Assembly: GCA_950295325.1 (NCBI GenBank)
Contig: OX485808.1
Coordinates: forward strand, 27,610,527-27,674,526
Origin: Polytrichum commune
Taxonomy: Eukaryota > Streptophyta > Polytrichopsida > Polytrichales > Polytrichaceae
Length of the DNA stretch: 64,000 nucleotides
Direction: 5' to 3'
Of this stretch, positions 33,959-44,876 are shown piece by piece. The position numbers and the translations under genes are program-made. Each line of letters starts with the position of its first letter. Positions within the stretch are counted from its first letter, which is position 1. Below the pieces are notes generated by a model. It ran no database searches. It saw nothing but the letters and a program-made list of their open reading frames with translations, and was not told the DNA's origin.

Positions 33959-34376
33959 CTCAAACTACCAAAACATTTAATCTCTACCTAGCAGCTCAAG
34001 ATAAGGGATTGGTGTCGGTTGGCTGGTACTAATTTCCTGCCTTTTTATCACTTGCAACATCAAATCATGATCTACATATATGACAGTCAAACGGGGATCG
34101 AACGGGGGCCGTCTTATCTCAACATCCTCCCACAACCAACCGAGGACTCATGACTTGATGAACACCCGTGCAACTAATTCCCTAATTATACAAACCCCGT
34201 GGGCCAAAATGGACACGGTTATTATTTACTGGCTACTATAGTGTCCATCCTCGAAAGGGGAGAGTAGTTTTGTCCCAGCTTCCCCATGTCCTGTGGGCAT
34301 CGGATTGTTGGCATTACGAACGGACACTCTATTCACGCCGGTCCCTAAACGGGACCGGAGTTACTATCTATCTATC
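33959..34376 (+). other. LINE 3' untranslated region
   Basis: 418 bases from the stop codon to the right target duplication. Unlike the coding part, it has a normal share of G. On the minus strand, 34090-34150 contains GTTCGATCC, a tRNA B-box match, with an A-box-like TTGGTTGTGGGAG about 30 bases before it. The end carries the hairpin and tail listed separately. Confidence 0.6.
34338..34376 (+). promoter_or_regulatory. 3'-terminal hairpin and ATCT tail of the LINE
   Basis: CCGGTCCC (34338-34345) and GGGACCGG (34351-34358) form a perfect 8-bp stem with the loop TAAAC. It is followed by a short ATCT-type tail ending exactly at the target duplication. A 3' stem-loop before a short tandem tail is the recognition signal for the reverse transcriptase in several stringent LINE types; the same role is inferred here. 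Confidence 0.6.
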
Positions 34377-34389
34377 TTTTTGTGTGTGG
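34377..34389. repeat. Right target-site duplication of the LINE
   Basis: TTTTTGTGTGTGG, identical to 26740-26752. It fixes the right border of the retrotransposon. Confidence 0.85.
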
Positions 34390-37066
34390 GTAGTTACGGA
34401 TGTGCACTGGTTCACTAAATTGTCCATATTAGCCCACATTGTTCCTAACTGTGTTCGTAATAGTAGTGAGTGTTAGGGCTAAAATTAAGAAACACCATGA
34501 TGAGTAGGAAAATGACCACATTTTTGGTTCCATTACACTAAACATCTTATACAAGGTGGTCCGCACTTTTCATCATTGACCCACATTAATTATCTTTCAT
34601 AAATTGTTCACACTAAACATCTCAAACACAGAGGGTGTTACATGACAATTGGTGCTATATGACAAGTAACAAAGACAAAATTTTAAATTAATATAACATG
34701 CCAATTATTAAGCAACCCGAAATCAAATATTTAGTGTGGATGCTCAGCCCTGATCTTCATAAGCATGTGATGTTGTCACCACTTTTGCTTAAAGCTCAGT
34801 TGGATCACAACATATTGACCACATTGATAGATGCAACATAAATCGTATACTTCAAGATGTAACTCGTACAAACAGATTTTCTAGTACTTCATGTTCAAAG
34901 TTGTGCATTTGTGTCCAAGGTCATCAAATGAAGTTCCTATGCTCACCCATCCCTACATGTCTCAAAATGGAACTCTCAATTTAAATTGATCAAGTCTTGC
35001 TAGAAAGCTTATTTGTTTTTCTTAATGACTTGTGCTCCCAAATGTAATTGTTGAGATTTCTGATCACCTCCAAAAGCGTATATAGATAGGTAAAGCTCAC
35101 AAATTTTATAGCTTCCTCGAGGCTCCCAAGAAGTTTTCAAGCTCAATATACATGTTCCCAAGAGAAAATAATCAACCTTGGGAGCAAACTCTCGTGAGGT
35201 CGAGAATCTAAGAAGGGAGAAAAAGCCCTTACATGGGAGATACACAAGGATACAATGATAGGATTCTCTATATAACAAGGTGTATGTGTGAAAATGTTGC
35301 TTGTGTTTATATGTTGAAGGTGCATCCAAAATTGGACTCAAATACATTATACCTTTATGTTGAGGAATATATTGGGATTGGAGCATTGTTGTTTAAGATA
35401 ATCAAGCCTAATTTGGTTACTTATGTTAATTGGTCACATATATTTGAGTTGTGTATGCTTAAATGTGGATCTAAAAATTGACGCCATAAAGCCCAAGGGA
35501 TTGTGCTCTACGTTGCAGTGCTTACCCACATGGTTTCATGAAAGGGGTATGACTTGAACAGGTTCCATACATCATACACATAGGCGGATTATTGTTGAAG
35601 CTAGGGTTTGTATGTATACTCTAGATCATAATGTGATGACTCTAATTTGTGAACATAGATATGCCCGTCATTTTTGAGTAGAATGTTCTAGCTATGAGTG
35701 GTGCATATATTTTGGATTAGTGCGTGTATTTGACGTTATTTGTAATATCTCCATTTGTATGCATATTCTTATATCTCTTACAATTAGTTTTTGTATAAAG
35801 GAGTCTTCATTTCAAGCTAATGCACGCATGTTATTTTGTATCCTAATGAAGAGTGCACCCCCTAAGTCGAAAACACATATGCACAAAATTTAGTATCTAT
35901 CTTAAGTTCAAGGATTCTATAAACATCCAACGGCCAAGAGCGAGTGATAAGACCAAGGCATCCCTGTAGCGACTTACATGTGAAAGGCTACTCGAATCAA
36001 TGCAATACCGAAGGAACATGAGGCCTATTATGGGCATTTCGAACTTCACATACCAATTTGATCATTGGAATACTAAGTTGAAGAATTCATAGTTCTAAAT
36101 TTTTGTTTTTTTTGTCAATGTAAAAGAATGATGATAAGATACCTGTCATCATAGTTTGTAATTTGTTCATAGATCTCTACTCAAAGTGCAAATACATTGA
36201 CCCTATAATAAAATTGCAGACATTTTCACCTTGGTTAATAGCGGTAGGGCACCCACCCCAAAGCGGCAGGTGCCTAGCCCTGGCCCACTTCATTGCCCTT
36301 ATTGGCATTTTGGCTTCACAAACTTTAGAATCAATTTCACTTCCTCGCGTTATCCTATGAAGGTGGGTGGGAAAATAGCATGGAGATATTCAAAGTGGAC
36401 GACTAGCCCTTGCCAATGAAGTGTGGCTAGCTTAGCCACATAAGAAAATCAATCACATGAGGTACACATGCCTTATGTTTGAAATTCAAATCGATATAGG
36501 GAAGCTAGATTCCATATCATTCAAATCGAGTCAACGTGATATATATACATATACACATACACACACACATATATATACATATAGTATATTATATGCTGAA
36601 TAGTAAATAACTTCAAGTGCAATCTAATCTCAGCGAAGACAGCAGAAACACTAAACACCAAGGCAACTATTTCGATCATACCTGACTTGCCTCAGAAGCT
36701 CTTTGTTGAAACTCCGACATCCAGCCCGATCTATTCCTGTACTAAATTGTCCACGAATGCACTGAGCTTGGATTCAAATTCAAAAAACCACCAATTTAAG
36801 CAGACACGCAACCGATCGAGTCAGTGCGACAATCAAAATGCTAGAGGACCTGAAAATAGTCGAAGCCAAAGGTTGAGTAGCTAGGTTGATGGAGATCTCC
36901 AACATAGTCTGAGTAAACTTAACATGTCAGATCGATTGGCAGCTGGACTCAACTCCATCCTAATTAACAAGCTTATTAAGACTGTCTCTGAAATGCACGT
37001 TGTTTTTTAATCAACTGCGACAAGCTTCAAGGTAGGTGGCACGCAGAAGGTGAAATCTCATTCAAA
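34390..37066. other. Intergenic with repeat fragments
   Basis: No gene is supported. There is an R1 fragment at about 35385-35480. A fragment at about 35700-35865 ends GTGCACCCCC, like the right end of the hAT-like element at 9593. An AT/AC microsatellite lies at 36541-36597. A 65-codon frame at 36687 has no motif. Confidence 0.5.
36541..36597. repeat. (AT/AC)n microsatellite
   Basis: Alternating ATATATACAT, ACACACACAC and ATATATATAC runs, about 57 bp. Confidence 0.85.
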
Positions 37067-37069
37067 TAA

Positions 37070-37607
37070 GGGCCGCTTTACACCTCGAGGCCGGGCCAGT
37101 TCCCCTTGAGGCCGATTGTATGAAATTTCAGCCCCTTTTGGGTTGGAGGCCAGCCTCGACTACACATTACAATAAGATTATAATGGGGGCCAATTTCTCC
37201 ATATGTAAAGGCCTTAGGGTCAAGAAGCTAGGTCAATTCAGTAGATCTAGCATGATCCAATGGATCTAGCATGATCTAGCATAGAGCCGTTCATATTTCC
37301 ACTTAATCCAATGGATATGGTTCGTTAGAAAAATCATGTTTTATTAAAGAAAGAAAAAAATTTGATTGAAATTTCACATTGGCCCCGAGGTCAAGAATTG
37401 GCCCTCCATTTTGGGTGCACCCAATTCAACGAGCTCGGGCCATGTCGTACCATGCATTTTTTGATTAAAAATTTCATACCACCAAATCGGCCCGGCCTCT
37501 AGGTGTAAAGGGGTTGGGGCTGATTACAACCTTTTGGCCAATCACAAGTGAGGATTTCAAGCCTCTTACACAACGAATTGGCATGGCCTCTAGGTGTAAA
37601 GCGGCCC
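37070..37607. mobile_element. PIF/Harbinger-like MITE, third member
   Basis: The left end GGGCCGCTTTACACCTCGAG and the right end (inverse of GGGCCGCTTTACACCTAGAG) match with few differences over about 28 bp. They are flanked by TAA at 37067-37069 and 37608-37610. It is 538 bp and non-coding. An internal CTCTAGGTGTAAAGGGG near 37498 is a second copy of the right terminus, which suggests a nested or duplicated end. Confidence 0.8.
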
Positions 37608-37610
37608 TAA

Positions 37611-38542
37611 TTCAAACAAGTATGTTTTTGTGAGAAGGGCACGTGACTGCCAGTAACCAGAGTCGAGCCAGTTTTTGAATTTGTTTGCTGTGTTTGCTAT
37701 TAAGAGCACGTGGGCCCTTATGCGATTCCTTGCTCTTCTTGTTGATTGGAGACTCTGAAAGTATCCAAGTTTGTGCATCTTGAGTGTGACGATTTTGAAA
37801 CTTAACTGAAAACGACATTCTGTGTGATTTTATGGTCGTTGTTCGAATGAGATGGTTCCCAATCCGATCCAATGGCTAAATTCATCTCCGGAGTTGGAAG
37901 TGCCCACAATAGGACCACACTAACTTATCCATGTCGCTGAGGTTGTGAATGGAGGGTGTGGTTTCGTGGGCAGACCACATCCAAGCCATCCGTTCAAAGC
38001 GCCCCATCCTACAGATGGAAAATCAATGTTTGCAAGATGAAGCGGCCGATTGTTCATCCGGTTGTATGAGAGCATTTGTGCGGGATTTTGAAGGTTCCCA
38101 TAAGGTTTTCAAAGTTCCCAAACTTGATTGAACATCAAACCTCCCCTTATTTAGTCATGATTATCAGAAGTGCATGTTTGTCGATTTCTTCATTCGATAC
38201 ATCAATTCTCCCAGTAATTGTGTTCACTATAAAGTGTAGAGTAGTTATGAATATTTGAAGACGCAATCCAATATCTTTTGAGCATGTGTCTTTATGTTGT
38301 TTGCTCGTTGATCCTCACCCAACCAAATACCAAACAAATCTAGGGGTCCAATAAAGAAAAATAATCACCATCCACCTTTAACATAACCTCTGAGATATTG
38401 CCAAATTTCATTGTTTAGGGTATTCCGGGAAAGTTAAAAGTTCAAAGCATTTACTTCTACGCAGCTACTGCCATAGTTTATGAAGTGTTGTGTTAAAGTT
38501 TCCTTTTTCTTTGGAAAAAGGTCTCCTTTATCCTCCATGCAT
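37611..38542. other. Intergenic with R1 fragment
   Basis: A minus-strand R1 fragment lies at about 38190-38370. A stretch near 37855-37925 (CCGATCCAATGGC, GGAGTTGGAAGTGCCCAC) is also seen near 14720-14785 in similar form. No gene is supported. Confidence 0.5.
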
Positions 38543-38614
38543 GGGGTATTGGGAGAATTGAACTCCCGACCTCTTGCACCCTAAGCAAGAATCATACCAC
38601 TAGACCAAATACCC
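38543..38614 (-). tRNA. tRNA-Pro(AGG), copy 1
   Basis: 72 nt including the discriminator C. The 7-bp acceptor stem GGGTATT/AATACCC is perfect, the A box is TGGTCTAGTGG, the anticodon stem CTTGC/GCAAG carries loop TTAGGGT (anticodon AGG), and the B box is GTTCAATTC. A TTTTT Pol III terminator lies about 24 bases downstream. No intron. It decodes CCU, and CCC or others through wobble. Confidence 0.93.
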
Positions 38615-38774
38615 ATTTATTCCGAATACATGCTTCATGTACATGTTCTCATGCGTTATAAACTGTCCATGTTTAGATTTTCTTTTTCTTGCTTTTGCAA
38701 AAGGGATTTATGAAGTGTTCTATTAAAGTTCCCTTTTTCTTTGGAAAAAAAGGACTCTTTTATACTCCATGGTT

Positions 38775-38846
38775 GGGGTATTGGGAGAATTGAACTCCCG
38801 ACCTCTTGCACCCTAAGCAAGAATCATACCACTAGACCAAATACCC
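38775..38846 (-). tRNA. tRNA-Pro(AGG), copy 2
   Basis: 72 nt, identical in sequence to copy 1 (38543-38614). A run of seven or more T on the minus strand lies within 30 bases downstream. The flanks repeat those of copy 1, so the two genes arose by tandem duplication of a unit of about 232 bp. Confidence 0.93.
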
Positions 38847-38959
38847 ATTTACTTCGAATATATGCGTCATACCCATATTCTCATGGTTTATAAAGTGTCC
38901 ATGTTTAGATTTTCTTTTTCTTGCTTTTGTAAAAGAGAGGCTCCTCCAATCACAACTTC

Positions 38960-39031
38960 GGGGTATTGGGAGAATTGAACTCCCGACCTCTTGCACCCTA
39001 AGCAAGAATCATACCACTAGACCAAATACCC
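38960..39031 (-). tRNA. tRNA-Pro(AGG), copy 3
   Basis: 72 nt, identical to the other two copies. The downstream T run is shorter (CTCTTTTAC), so termination may be less efficient. It is the first of the three in the direction of transcription. Confidence 0.92.
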
Positions 39032-40003
39032 TTTTTGGATGTTAATGAGCTTGGCTACAATTCAACTTATACAACGCTGAAACAATGAAGATGAGTATGT
39101 CTCGTCACAATGAGCATGAATTACAAAACAGGCGAGAGATAGATAACAAAATGCAAAACTGGATGTATGTGACATTGTCACGAGTCTGAAGGAATTCGTA
39201 AAACTAACTCATGCTGATGATGAAAAAACGAAATGCAGTCCCTGCGGCCTAGGATTCCAGTACAAGTTGGAATCTTGAAAGGAAGTGGAGGTAATTTATC
39301 TCCAATAAATTTGTGTAACAAGAGAGATGTCAAACAAAATTCAATCTCAGCCAAAAAACACATTTCTCAAAACTGGGCAAATGTGTAATGATGATTCTAG
39401 AGTAGTTTGATTTCAATAGGCAAAATGCAGAACCATGCATGATGGAGACCATCTCCAATCCTTTCTGAAACAGCAGAAATGAATTTGGAACATCCAACTG
39501 GGGCATACATGTATACATGCGATCATGAACATGTTTCAATCAAACTAGATTTCTGAAGACAAATGAGACCACAAACAATGCAAGAATTGATGCAAGCACT
39601 CCTGTTTCCACACTTGTTTACTGAGATATTTTGGGTTAGACAAATGAGGTGACACTTCATAATAGATTTGCGTGCCCCGGAAATCCATCCACATGCCAAC
39701 TACTTCGTATGTTGACTAACAAAAAAAACTAGTTAACTAGGCACATCAAAAAATGTATGCAGGTCTCAGCATAAGACCCCAAAGAATTTTGGAGGCACAC
39801 AAATGCATGTTGAACTCTATCTACAAAACCAGGGATACTAACTCCTCTGCATACGATACAACTCGCGACGGCACTTAAATTGCCAATAAAATGAAGAAAA
39901 ATAAAATGAAAGCTGACCTGGAGACAAAGGTGAAAGATTTGATCACCTAAGCTTCTTTTTTGTACAGCGAAAGCTTTCGGACAAGGAAAAAATGAGCTTC
40001 AAC
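39032..40003. other. Presumed 3' region of the GH17-X8 gene
   Basis: About 970 bases between the tRNA array and the GH17 stop codon. It should hold the 3' untranslated region of the minus-strand gene. No other feature is seen; the short open frames at 39178-39539 show no motifs. Confidence 0.45.
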
Positions 40004-43000
40004 TTATAATGAAAGAAGACAGGATGAGCTGACCACAATTGCAAGTGCAGCAGTAAAGAAAACTGCATATAATCTCAAAGTGCTAAAAGATGACGTGGAC
40101 CCACTAGTGCCAGGCGTACTAGAAGAGGGCGGCGAGGTTGAGTTGGAGGGGGAAGAGGAGTTGGTGGAGGACGAGGAGGAATTACTTGCCTTTATCCCTA
40201 TGATAAATTTGCAAGTTCCTACCGAAGGATCTGTGGTGGTAATCTGTGCCACCCCTTGAAAATTGCAGGCTAGAGGGTTTTGGTCGTTGAACTGGTAGTA
40301 ATTGTTGAAGGCATATGAAGCGTTCTGCGCCGAGGTTAACCCCGAACAACTGCCTCCATTTTGTAATGGTGTACAATCTCCACGGGAACATGCATAGTCT
40401 ACATTTGTTGCCAATAGTGATTGGTCTGCGGAAGGGTTTAAGACACACCATTGACTTGGATAGTAAACAACATTTTGAGCCGCCACGAGCTTCGTTTGTG
40501 CAGAAACACCACCTGCAAAGAACCCCAACACATAGAAATAAATTAGGGTTGAAGGGTTGAGGTGTGCAAGAAAATGACTGCAGAACACATAGAGAGCCAC
40601 AAATTCAAGATTTAGCGTTTAGAGACTTTGTTCATTGAACAACATTAATGGAGTTAGAATCACTAGGTGGCAAGTAAAGCAGGTGTCAAACACTTGTTGC
40701 TACATACCAAGTCATGAAGACAACTCTAATTAACATGACACCAATTAGGGTTCACGGGATTAAGGTTTGCAAGGCGATGACTGCAGAGCACATACAGACA
40801 CAAAATCATAAACAGATACATTGGTATTTCATGCTAGACATTACCATAGTTCATTGAATTGTTATCTAGGGCTTCAGGGTTTAAGGATTGCAAGAAAATG
40901 ACTGCAGAACACATTCACAAACACAAACAGATATTTTGGTATATAACAGGCTAAACATGTCCATATTTCATTGGGATGTTGTTTAGGGTTGAAGGGTTTA
41001 AGGTTTGCAAGAAAAAGAACAAAGACAGGGTTTAGGGTTCAGATTTTGTTCATTGACCCACATTAAATGTGTCATGATTAATTGTTCATTTACCATTAGG
41101 TGGCAATTAGAGAGGGTGTCGCAACAGTTGTTGGTACATAACAAGTCATGAAGACCACTGTTGTTAACATGACATACCAATTTTGATGCCACTACATCAG
41201 ATGTGCAGAATAGAAAACAAATATCAGGGTAGGATATAATAAAATCACATGTACACATCAAACAGTGATGATGCTGTGTTGAAATACCAACTCACTGAAA
41301 TTGGATGAGTTGTTACAAAGTAGAAAATGAACCCAAAATTTGAATTGAATCACAAACTTCCGTTGCGGTAGAAATTTCACTCATAACCGACTATCACGGA
41401 CACCTGAATCGGTGATTTAATGACAGTGCACTCAAAGACATCAAAATTCCTAGAAACATGCTGAAAGAATTTGAATTTAACCCACCCGTAAGTAAGATCC
41501 AAGAGATATTTAATGCTCTATTTTTGCATCAACTCACCGAATTTGATGAATATGTCCAAAATTGACCATGAACTCTTTAATTTCAAATTGAATTAACAGC
41601 TAACCCAATCAATCACCATGCTAGCCCATGAAATTGGATGATTCTTGATGTCACACTGCCCAACTCATTAACACGTGCACATTCAAGTCGAATGACCACA
41701 TGTTGAATGTCAAGTTGGAGGTCTAAACGATTGTTGGAATATGCACATGTTAAAATCTAAACTCAAAGATATCGTCATGAAAAACACATGCTACTGAAGC
41801 GAATTTGGAAGTTGATTTGTAAGTGACACACCTGTAAGATCCAAGGGATACTTCAAGGAGCCATCGTAGTTGAAAACACCCCAATGTCGTTCAAATGGCC
41901 CGGGCAAGGTACTTTTGGCATCCTCGTCCAACAAACTGAACAGATATCCCTCGATCTGAGTATTGGGACGCAGCGGAGTTCCACCACCACCCAACATATG
42001 ATTCACAAGCTGCTGATTAAACCTTTGGGCTAAGGTGACATTTGCATAAACAGTTCCATCCGTAGGCCATCCAATTTCCCCAACAATAATCGACATGTTA
42101 GGGTAACCCCCAGCGGTCAAAGCCGTCACCAAACCATCGTAACTTGCATCAAAAACATTGGTGTAAGTAAGGGTCCCATCGTGTACAGGGTTCGCTGTGC
42201 CCGCAAAAAAGGCATAGTCAATTGGGAAGTTGGCGTTCTGGTATAAACTAAGGAAGGGGTAGAAGTTGATGACGAATGGGGAGCTTGTTGTGGCCAGTGC
42301 TGCAACAATCTGCATCATTAGGGTTGCCAGGTCTGATCGAAATGTCACTTGGGATGGATATGTTGCGAGGGATAGTACGTCTGCGTTGCAAGGGACCACT
42401 GCTTTCACTGTTGTTGACAGTCCTGCTGCTGCTAGGGCGGATTGAATGTTCTGGAGTGCAGGTAGTACGAGGTTTTGATAGCGGCCTGCGTAGCCGTCCA
42501 AAAATGGCTCGTTTCCAACGGCTGCGTACCTGGTAGAGTCAGCAATCTCAGTTACTTAGTACAGGAGGAAGTTGGTGGGAAACCCTAATTGATCATTTAT
42601 GCGCTTGGTTGATCAAGCCAGTCTCCAATTTCGGAGAAGAGAATTCCGTTGAGGACTGACATCAATCTCACATTCCTTACCCCATCGCTCTTAGGTTAAG
42701 AATTCAGAATTCCCACAAGCATTCACACTCATCTCCCACATCAACCTTCCTTATTTCCTTTCTCCCATAAAACTGGGAGTAAATCCAGATGATGACTGAG
42801 AATCATCGGTAGTAGTAATTCTACAGACAACCCACATCAACCATAATATCTAGGCCCACCACTATTGGGTTGACACTCACCTCCCACGTCAACCTCTCTC
42901 TCTTTCCCATGTATAACCTTTAAAACAAAGAATTCTACAAGCAACCCACATCCACCTAAATCCAGAGTTACACAAACCCCCAAACTCAACTGCCACATGA

Positions 43001-44876
43001 AAGCCTTCTTTCTTTCATTCTCTAACCTAATCTAACCTAACCTAGGTGACTGAGAATTCATTCCCGCACCGAGAACCCCTCAATGCCATCACTCTTATGG
43101 TTAAGTCCAGGATTCCACAAGTCTTCACTTTCATTTCCCAATCACCATCTCCGAGCTCTGAGTCGACCTTCCAAGAGAAGGTCTGTTATTTTCAAATTCA
43201 ACAATGTCTGACATCGATCGCCCTTTGTGTTAACTGTACTCCGGTGTTTCTTTGGGTTAATTTGGCCCAGGTAACCGATAAATCACCCCCTCTTAACTCC
43301 CTCTCGCCGCAGCCCGAACAATTCTCGAAGCTTTCTAGGTATGGAAATCCAGAAGTTGGACTCGACCTACCCAAGAAATTAGGACTTCGAGTTCGGAGAC
43401 TACACAAACAGAAGACTATTCGTGACGAAGAATGCCATATTGCCTGTCCCCATAGTCGACTCAATGCAAGTCGCCCTTTACCTCCACGACACTAGATAAT
43501 TCAGAGAAACATTAACCTGCAAACTACTGTCCCTCCCCATCAATATGCCTGGTGGAATCCACAAACTTTCATTGAGAGCGTTACGAATCCTCAATCGTAT
43601 GAGCAAATGTAAAGTGGATTTCTATTCTCAAAAGCCAGACATCACAAGGCATAAGGATACTAATCAAAGGATAATTCGCTCAACCTGTCTCCACATTGGT
43701 TCCTGAACTGGACCGAGAGTGAGCAAGCCAATAATGAAAAAGCTCCGATAGCTTGTGGGAGTCTTCAAAGAACAAAGCTCTCGATCTGCAAACCTCACAA
43801 TATTTAAAGCTCTCGACCGAATTCTTTAGTGTTAAGGGGGCCTTAGGTTAAACCCAACCAAGGGACTGAGAATCATCCCCAAACCAAAACTTCTCGAAGC
43901 TGCATACGTAAACACAGGCACCTCCTCCGAACCTACTCGACCTACCCACAGAATTAGGGCTTCCTACAAAACTCAAACACAGATTCCAATACTCGAAAAG
44001 AGAAGAATGCAACATTGCAGCCTTCTCGGGCCAAACCACTCCATCAATGCAATGAAACCAAACCCCACCTACATCTGCCTCCTAGGAAGATTCTGGTGAG
44101 ATTTGAAAGCTCAAGTGTAAAGTAGAGTAGAATAAGAGGCTCTGAACCGCCAAATGAGAATACGCTTAACTTTCTTCAGGCTCTTGTTAGGACAAACCCA
44201 ACAAGGCGAGTGAGAATGGCCCCATTCTCGAAATTTACTCGACCAACCCACAGAATTAGGGCTGAACACAGAACTTCGAAGCCTAAACCACACACAGATT
44301 CCATGAATCCAAAATGAAGGGGAATCCAACATTGCCTTCCGGAGCCATGGCCAAAACAAATCAGTGGGAACTCACTCAATCAATGCAATGCAATGAAACC
44401 AACCCCCATTCGCTTAGATCAAGAACTTGCAAAGATCCTGGCGAGAATTCTATGAGATAAAAATGAATTTCTGATGTTTAACCAATTACTTACTTGATGT
44501 TAACCCCTCCGGTGCCGAGATACTGACTCACATTCTGCTTCACCCACGCGGTAGCAGCATCCACACTGCCAGCTAACCCCGCCAACATGTCGTTGGTGCA
44601 CGACACCATCACCTCATTGCTGGTCCCCTTCATCGACTGAATTACGTTCGGATCCGCGTCGAACAGCTTCACTTTGGTGAGGCTGTTGTCTTTCAGCAAC
44701 TGCACCACCACCGAGTTTGGTAGCGGATTGTATGACACCGTCCCCCAGTTCACCCCCAATGCCTCCGCAGCTTCCCAACTACTACTGCTACTCATCAATA
44801 TCATCATCACCATCGCCAATACTGCGACATAAAATCCCCTCATCCCCCCGGCTTCCATGTCTATCAGTACTATCAC
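40004..44876 (-). CDS. GH17 beta-1,3-glucanase with X8 (CBM43) domain and GPI signal
   Basis: Model: complement(join(40004..40512, 41832..42529, 44494..44876)), 1,590 nt, 529 aa. Donors are GTAAGT and GTGTGT, both acceptors end in CAG, and the codons across junctions rejoin as NIKYAAVGNEPF and DLTGGVSAQTK. A hydrophobic signal peptide (about 12-38) precedes the GH17 domain (LGVNWGT onward, about 40-360). The proposed acid/base is Glu135 in VGNEP and the nucleophile Glu279 in VGEIGWP. The X8 domain (about 381-465) has WCVLNP and six Cys. A Ser/Thr/Pro-rich linker and a hydrophobic C-terminus predict GPI anchoring. The family hydrolyses callose at the cell wall and plasmodesmata. ATGs at codons 1, 7 and 12 are all possible starts; I chose the first. 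The protein looks complete. Confidence 0.92.
40513..41831 (-). repeat. Repeated unit in GH17 intron 2
   Basis: A motif of the form AGGGTT..GGG.TTAAGGTTTGCAAG followed by ATGACTGCAGA.CACAT recurs near 40545, 40748, 40868 and, in part, 40985. The first copy abuts the acceptor of exon 3. A GGTGGCAA...GTGTC....GTTG.TACATA..AAGTCATGAAGAC stretch also occurs twice (40668, 41099). Old local duplications; splice sites are intact. Confidence 0.7.
42530..44493 (-). repeat. Degenerate triplicate in GH17 intron 1
   Basis: CTCGACC(T/A)ACCCA.(A)GAA(A)TTAGG followed by ACACA-rich sequence and GAATGC/GAATCCAACATTGCC occurs near 43362, 43935 and 44235. The intron also holds open frames such as 43046-43495 that have no motif. 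Confidence 0.6.

Larger units (their letters stand above)
26753..34376 (+). mobile_element. Full-length non-LTR retrotransposon with two endonuclease types (Dualen/RandI-like)
   Basis: A 7,624-bp insertion lies between exact 13-bp direct repeats (26740-26752, 34377-34389), as made by target-primed reverse transcription. It has a 64-base 5' leader, a 2,074-codon frame (26817-33041), an overlapping -1 frame (33002-33958), a 418-base 3' region, a terminal hairpin and a short ATCT tail. Domains in order: 2A-like motif, APE endonuclease, reverse transcriptase, Cys/His cluster, PCIF1-like methyltransferase fold, RNase H, CCHC knuckle, PD-(D/E)XK endonuclease. Elements with both APE and RLE are known as Dualen/RandI, first described in Chlamydomonas. 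The plus strand is strikingly poor in G (three to five per 60 bases on the lines I counted). The long open frame and perfect duplications suggest a recent insertion. I infer possible activity apart from the frame step; nothing in the window shows expression. Confidence 0.85.
38490..39031 (-). repeat. Tandem tRNA gene array
   Basis: Three units with starts 232 and 185 bp apart. The shared spacer motifs are CCTTTTTCTTTGGAAAAA and TTTAGATTTTCTTTTTCTTG. The tRNA parts are identical while the spacers have diverged, which fits tandem duplication followed by selection or gene conversion on the tRNA. Confidence 0.85.

Noticed and set aside
36687-36884. 65-codon frame
   Set aside because: Low-complexity Ser/Asn-rich product in AT-rich DNA, no support.
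43046-43495. 149-codon plus-strand frame
   Set aside because: Lies inside intron 1 of the GH17 gene on the opposite strand and has no family signature.
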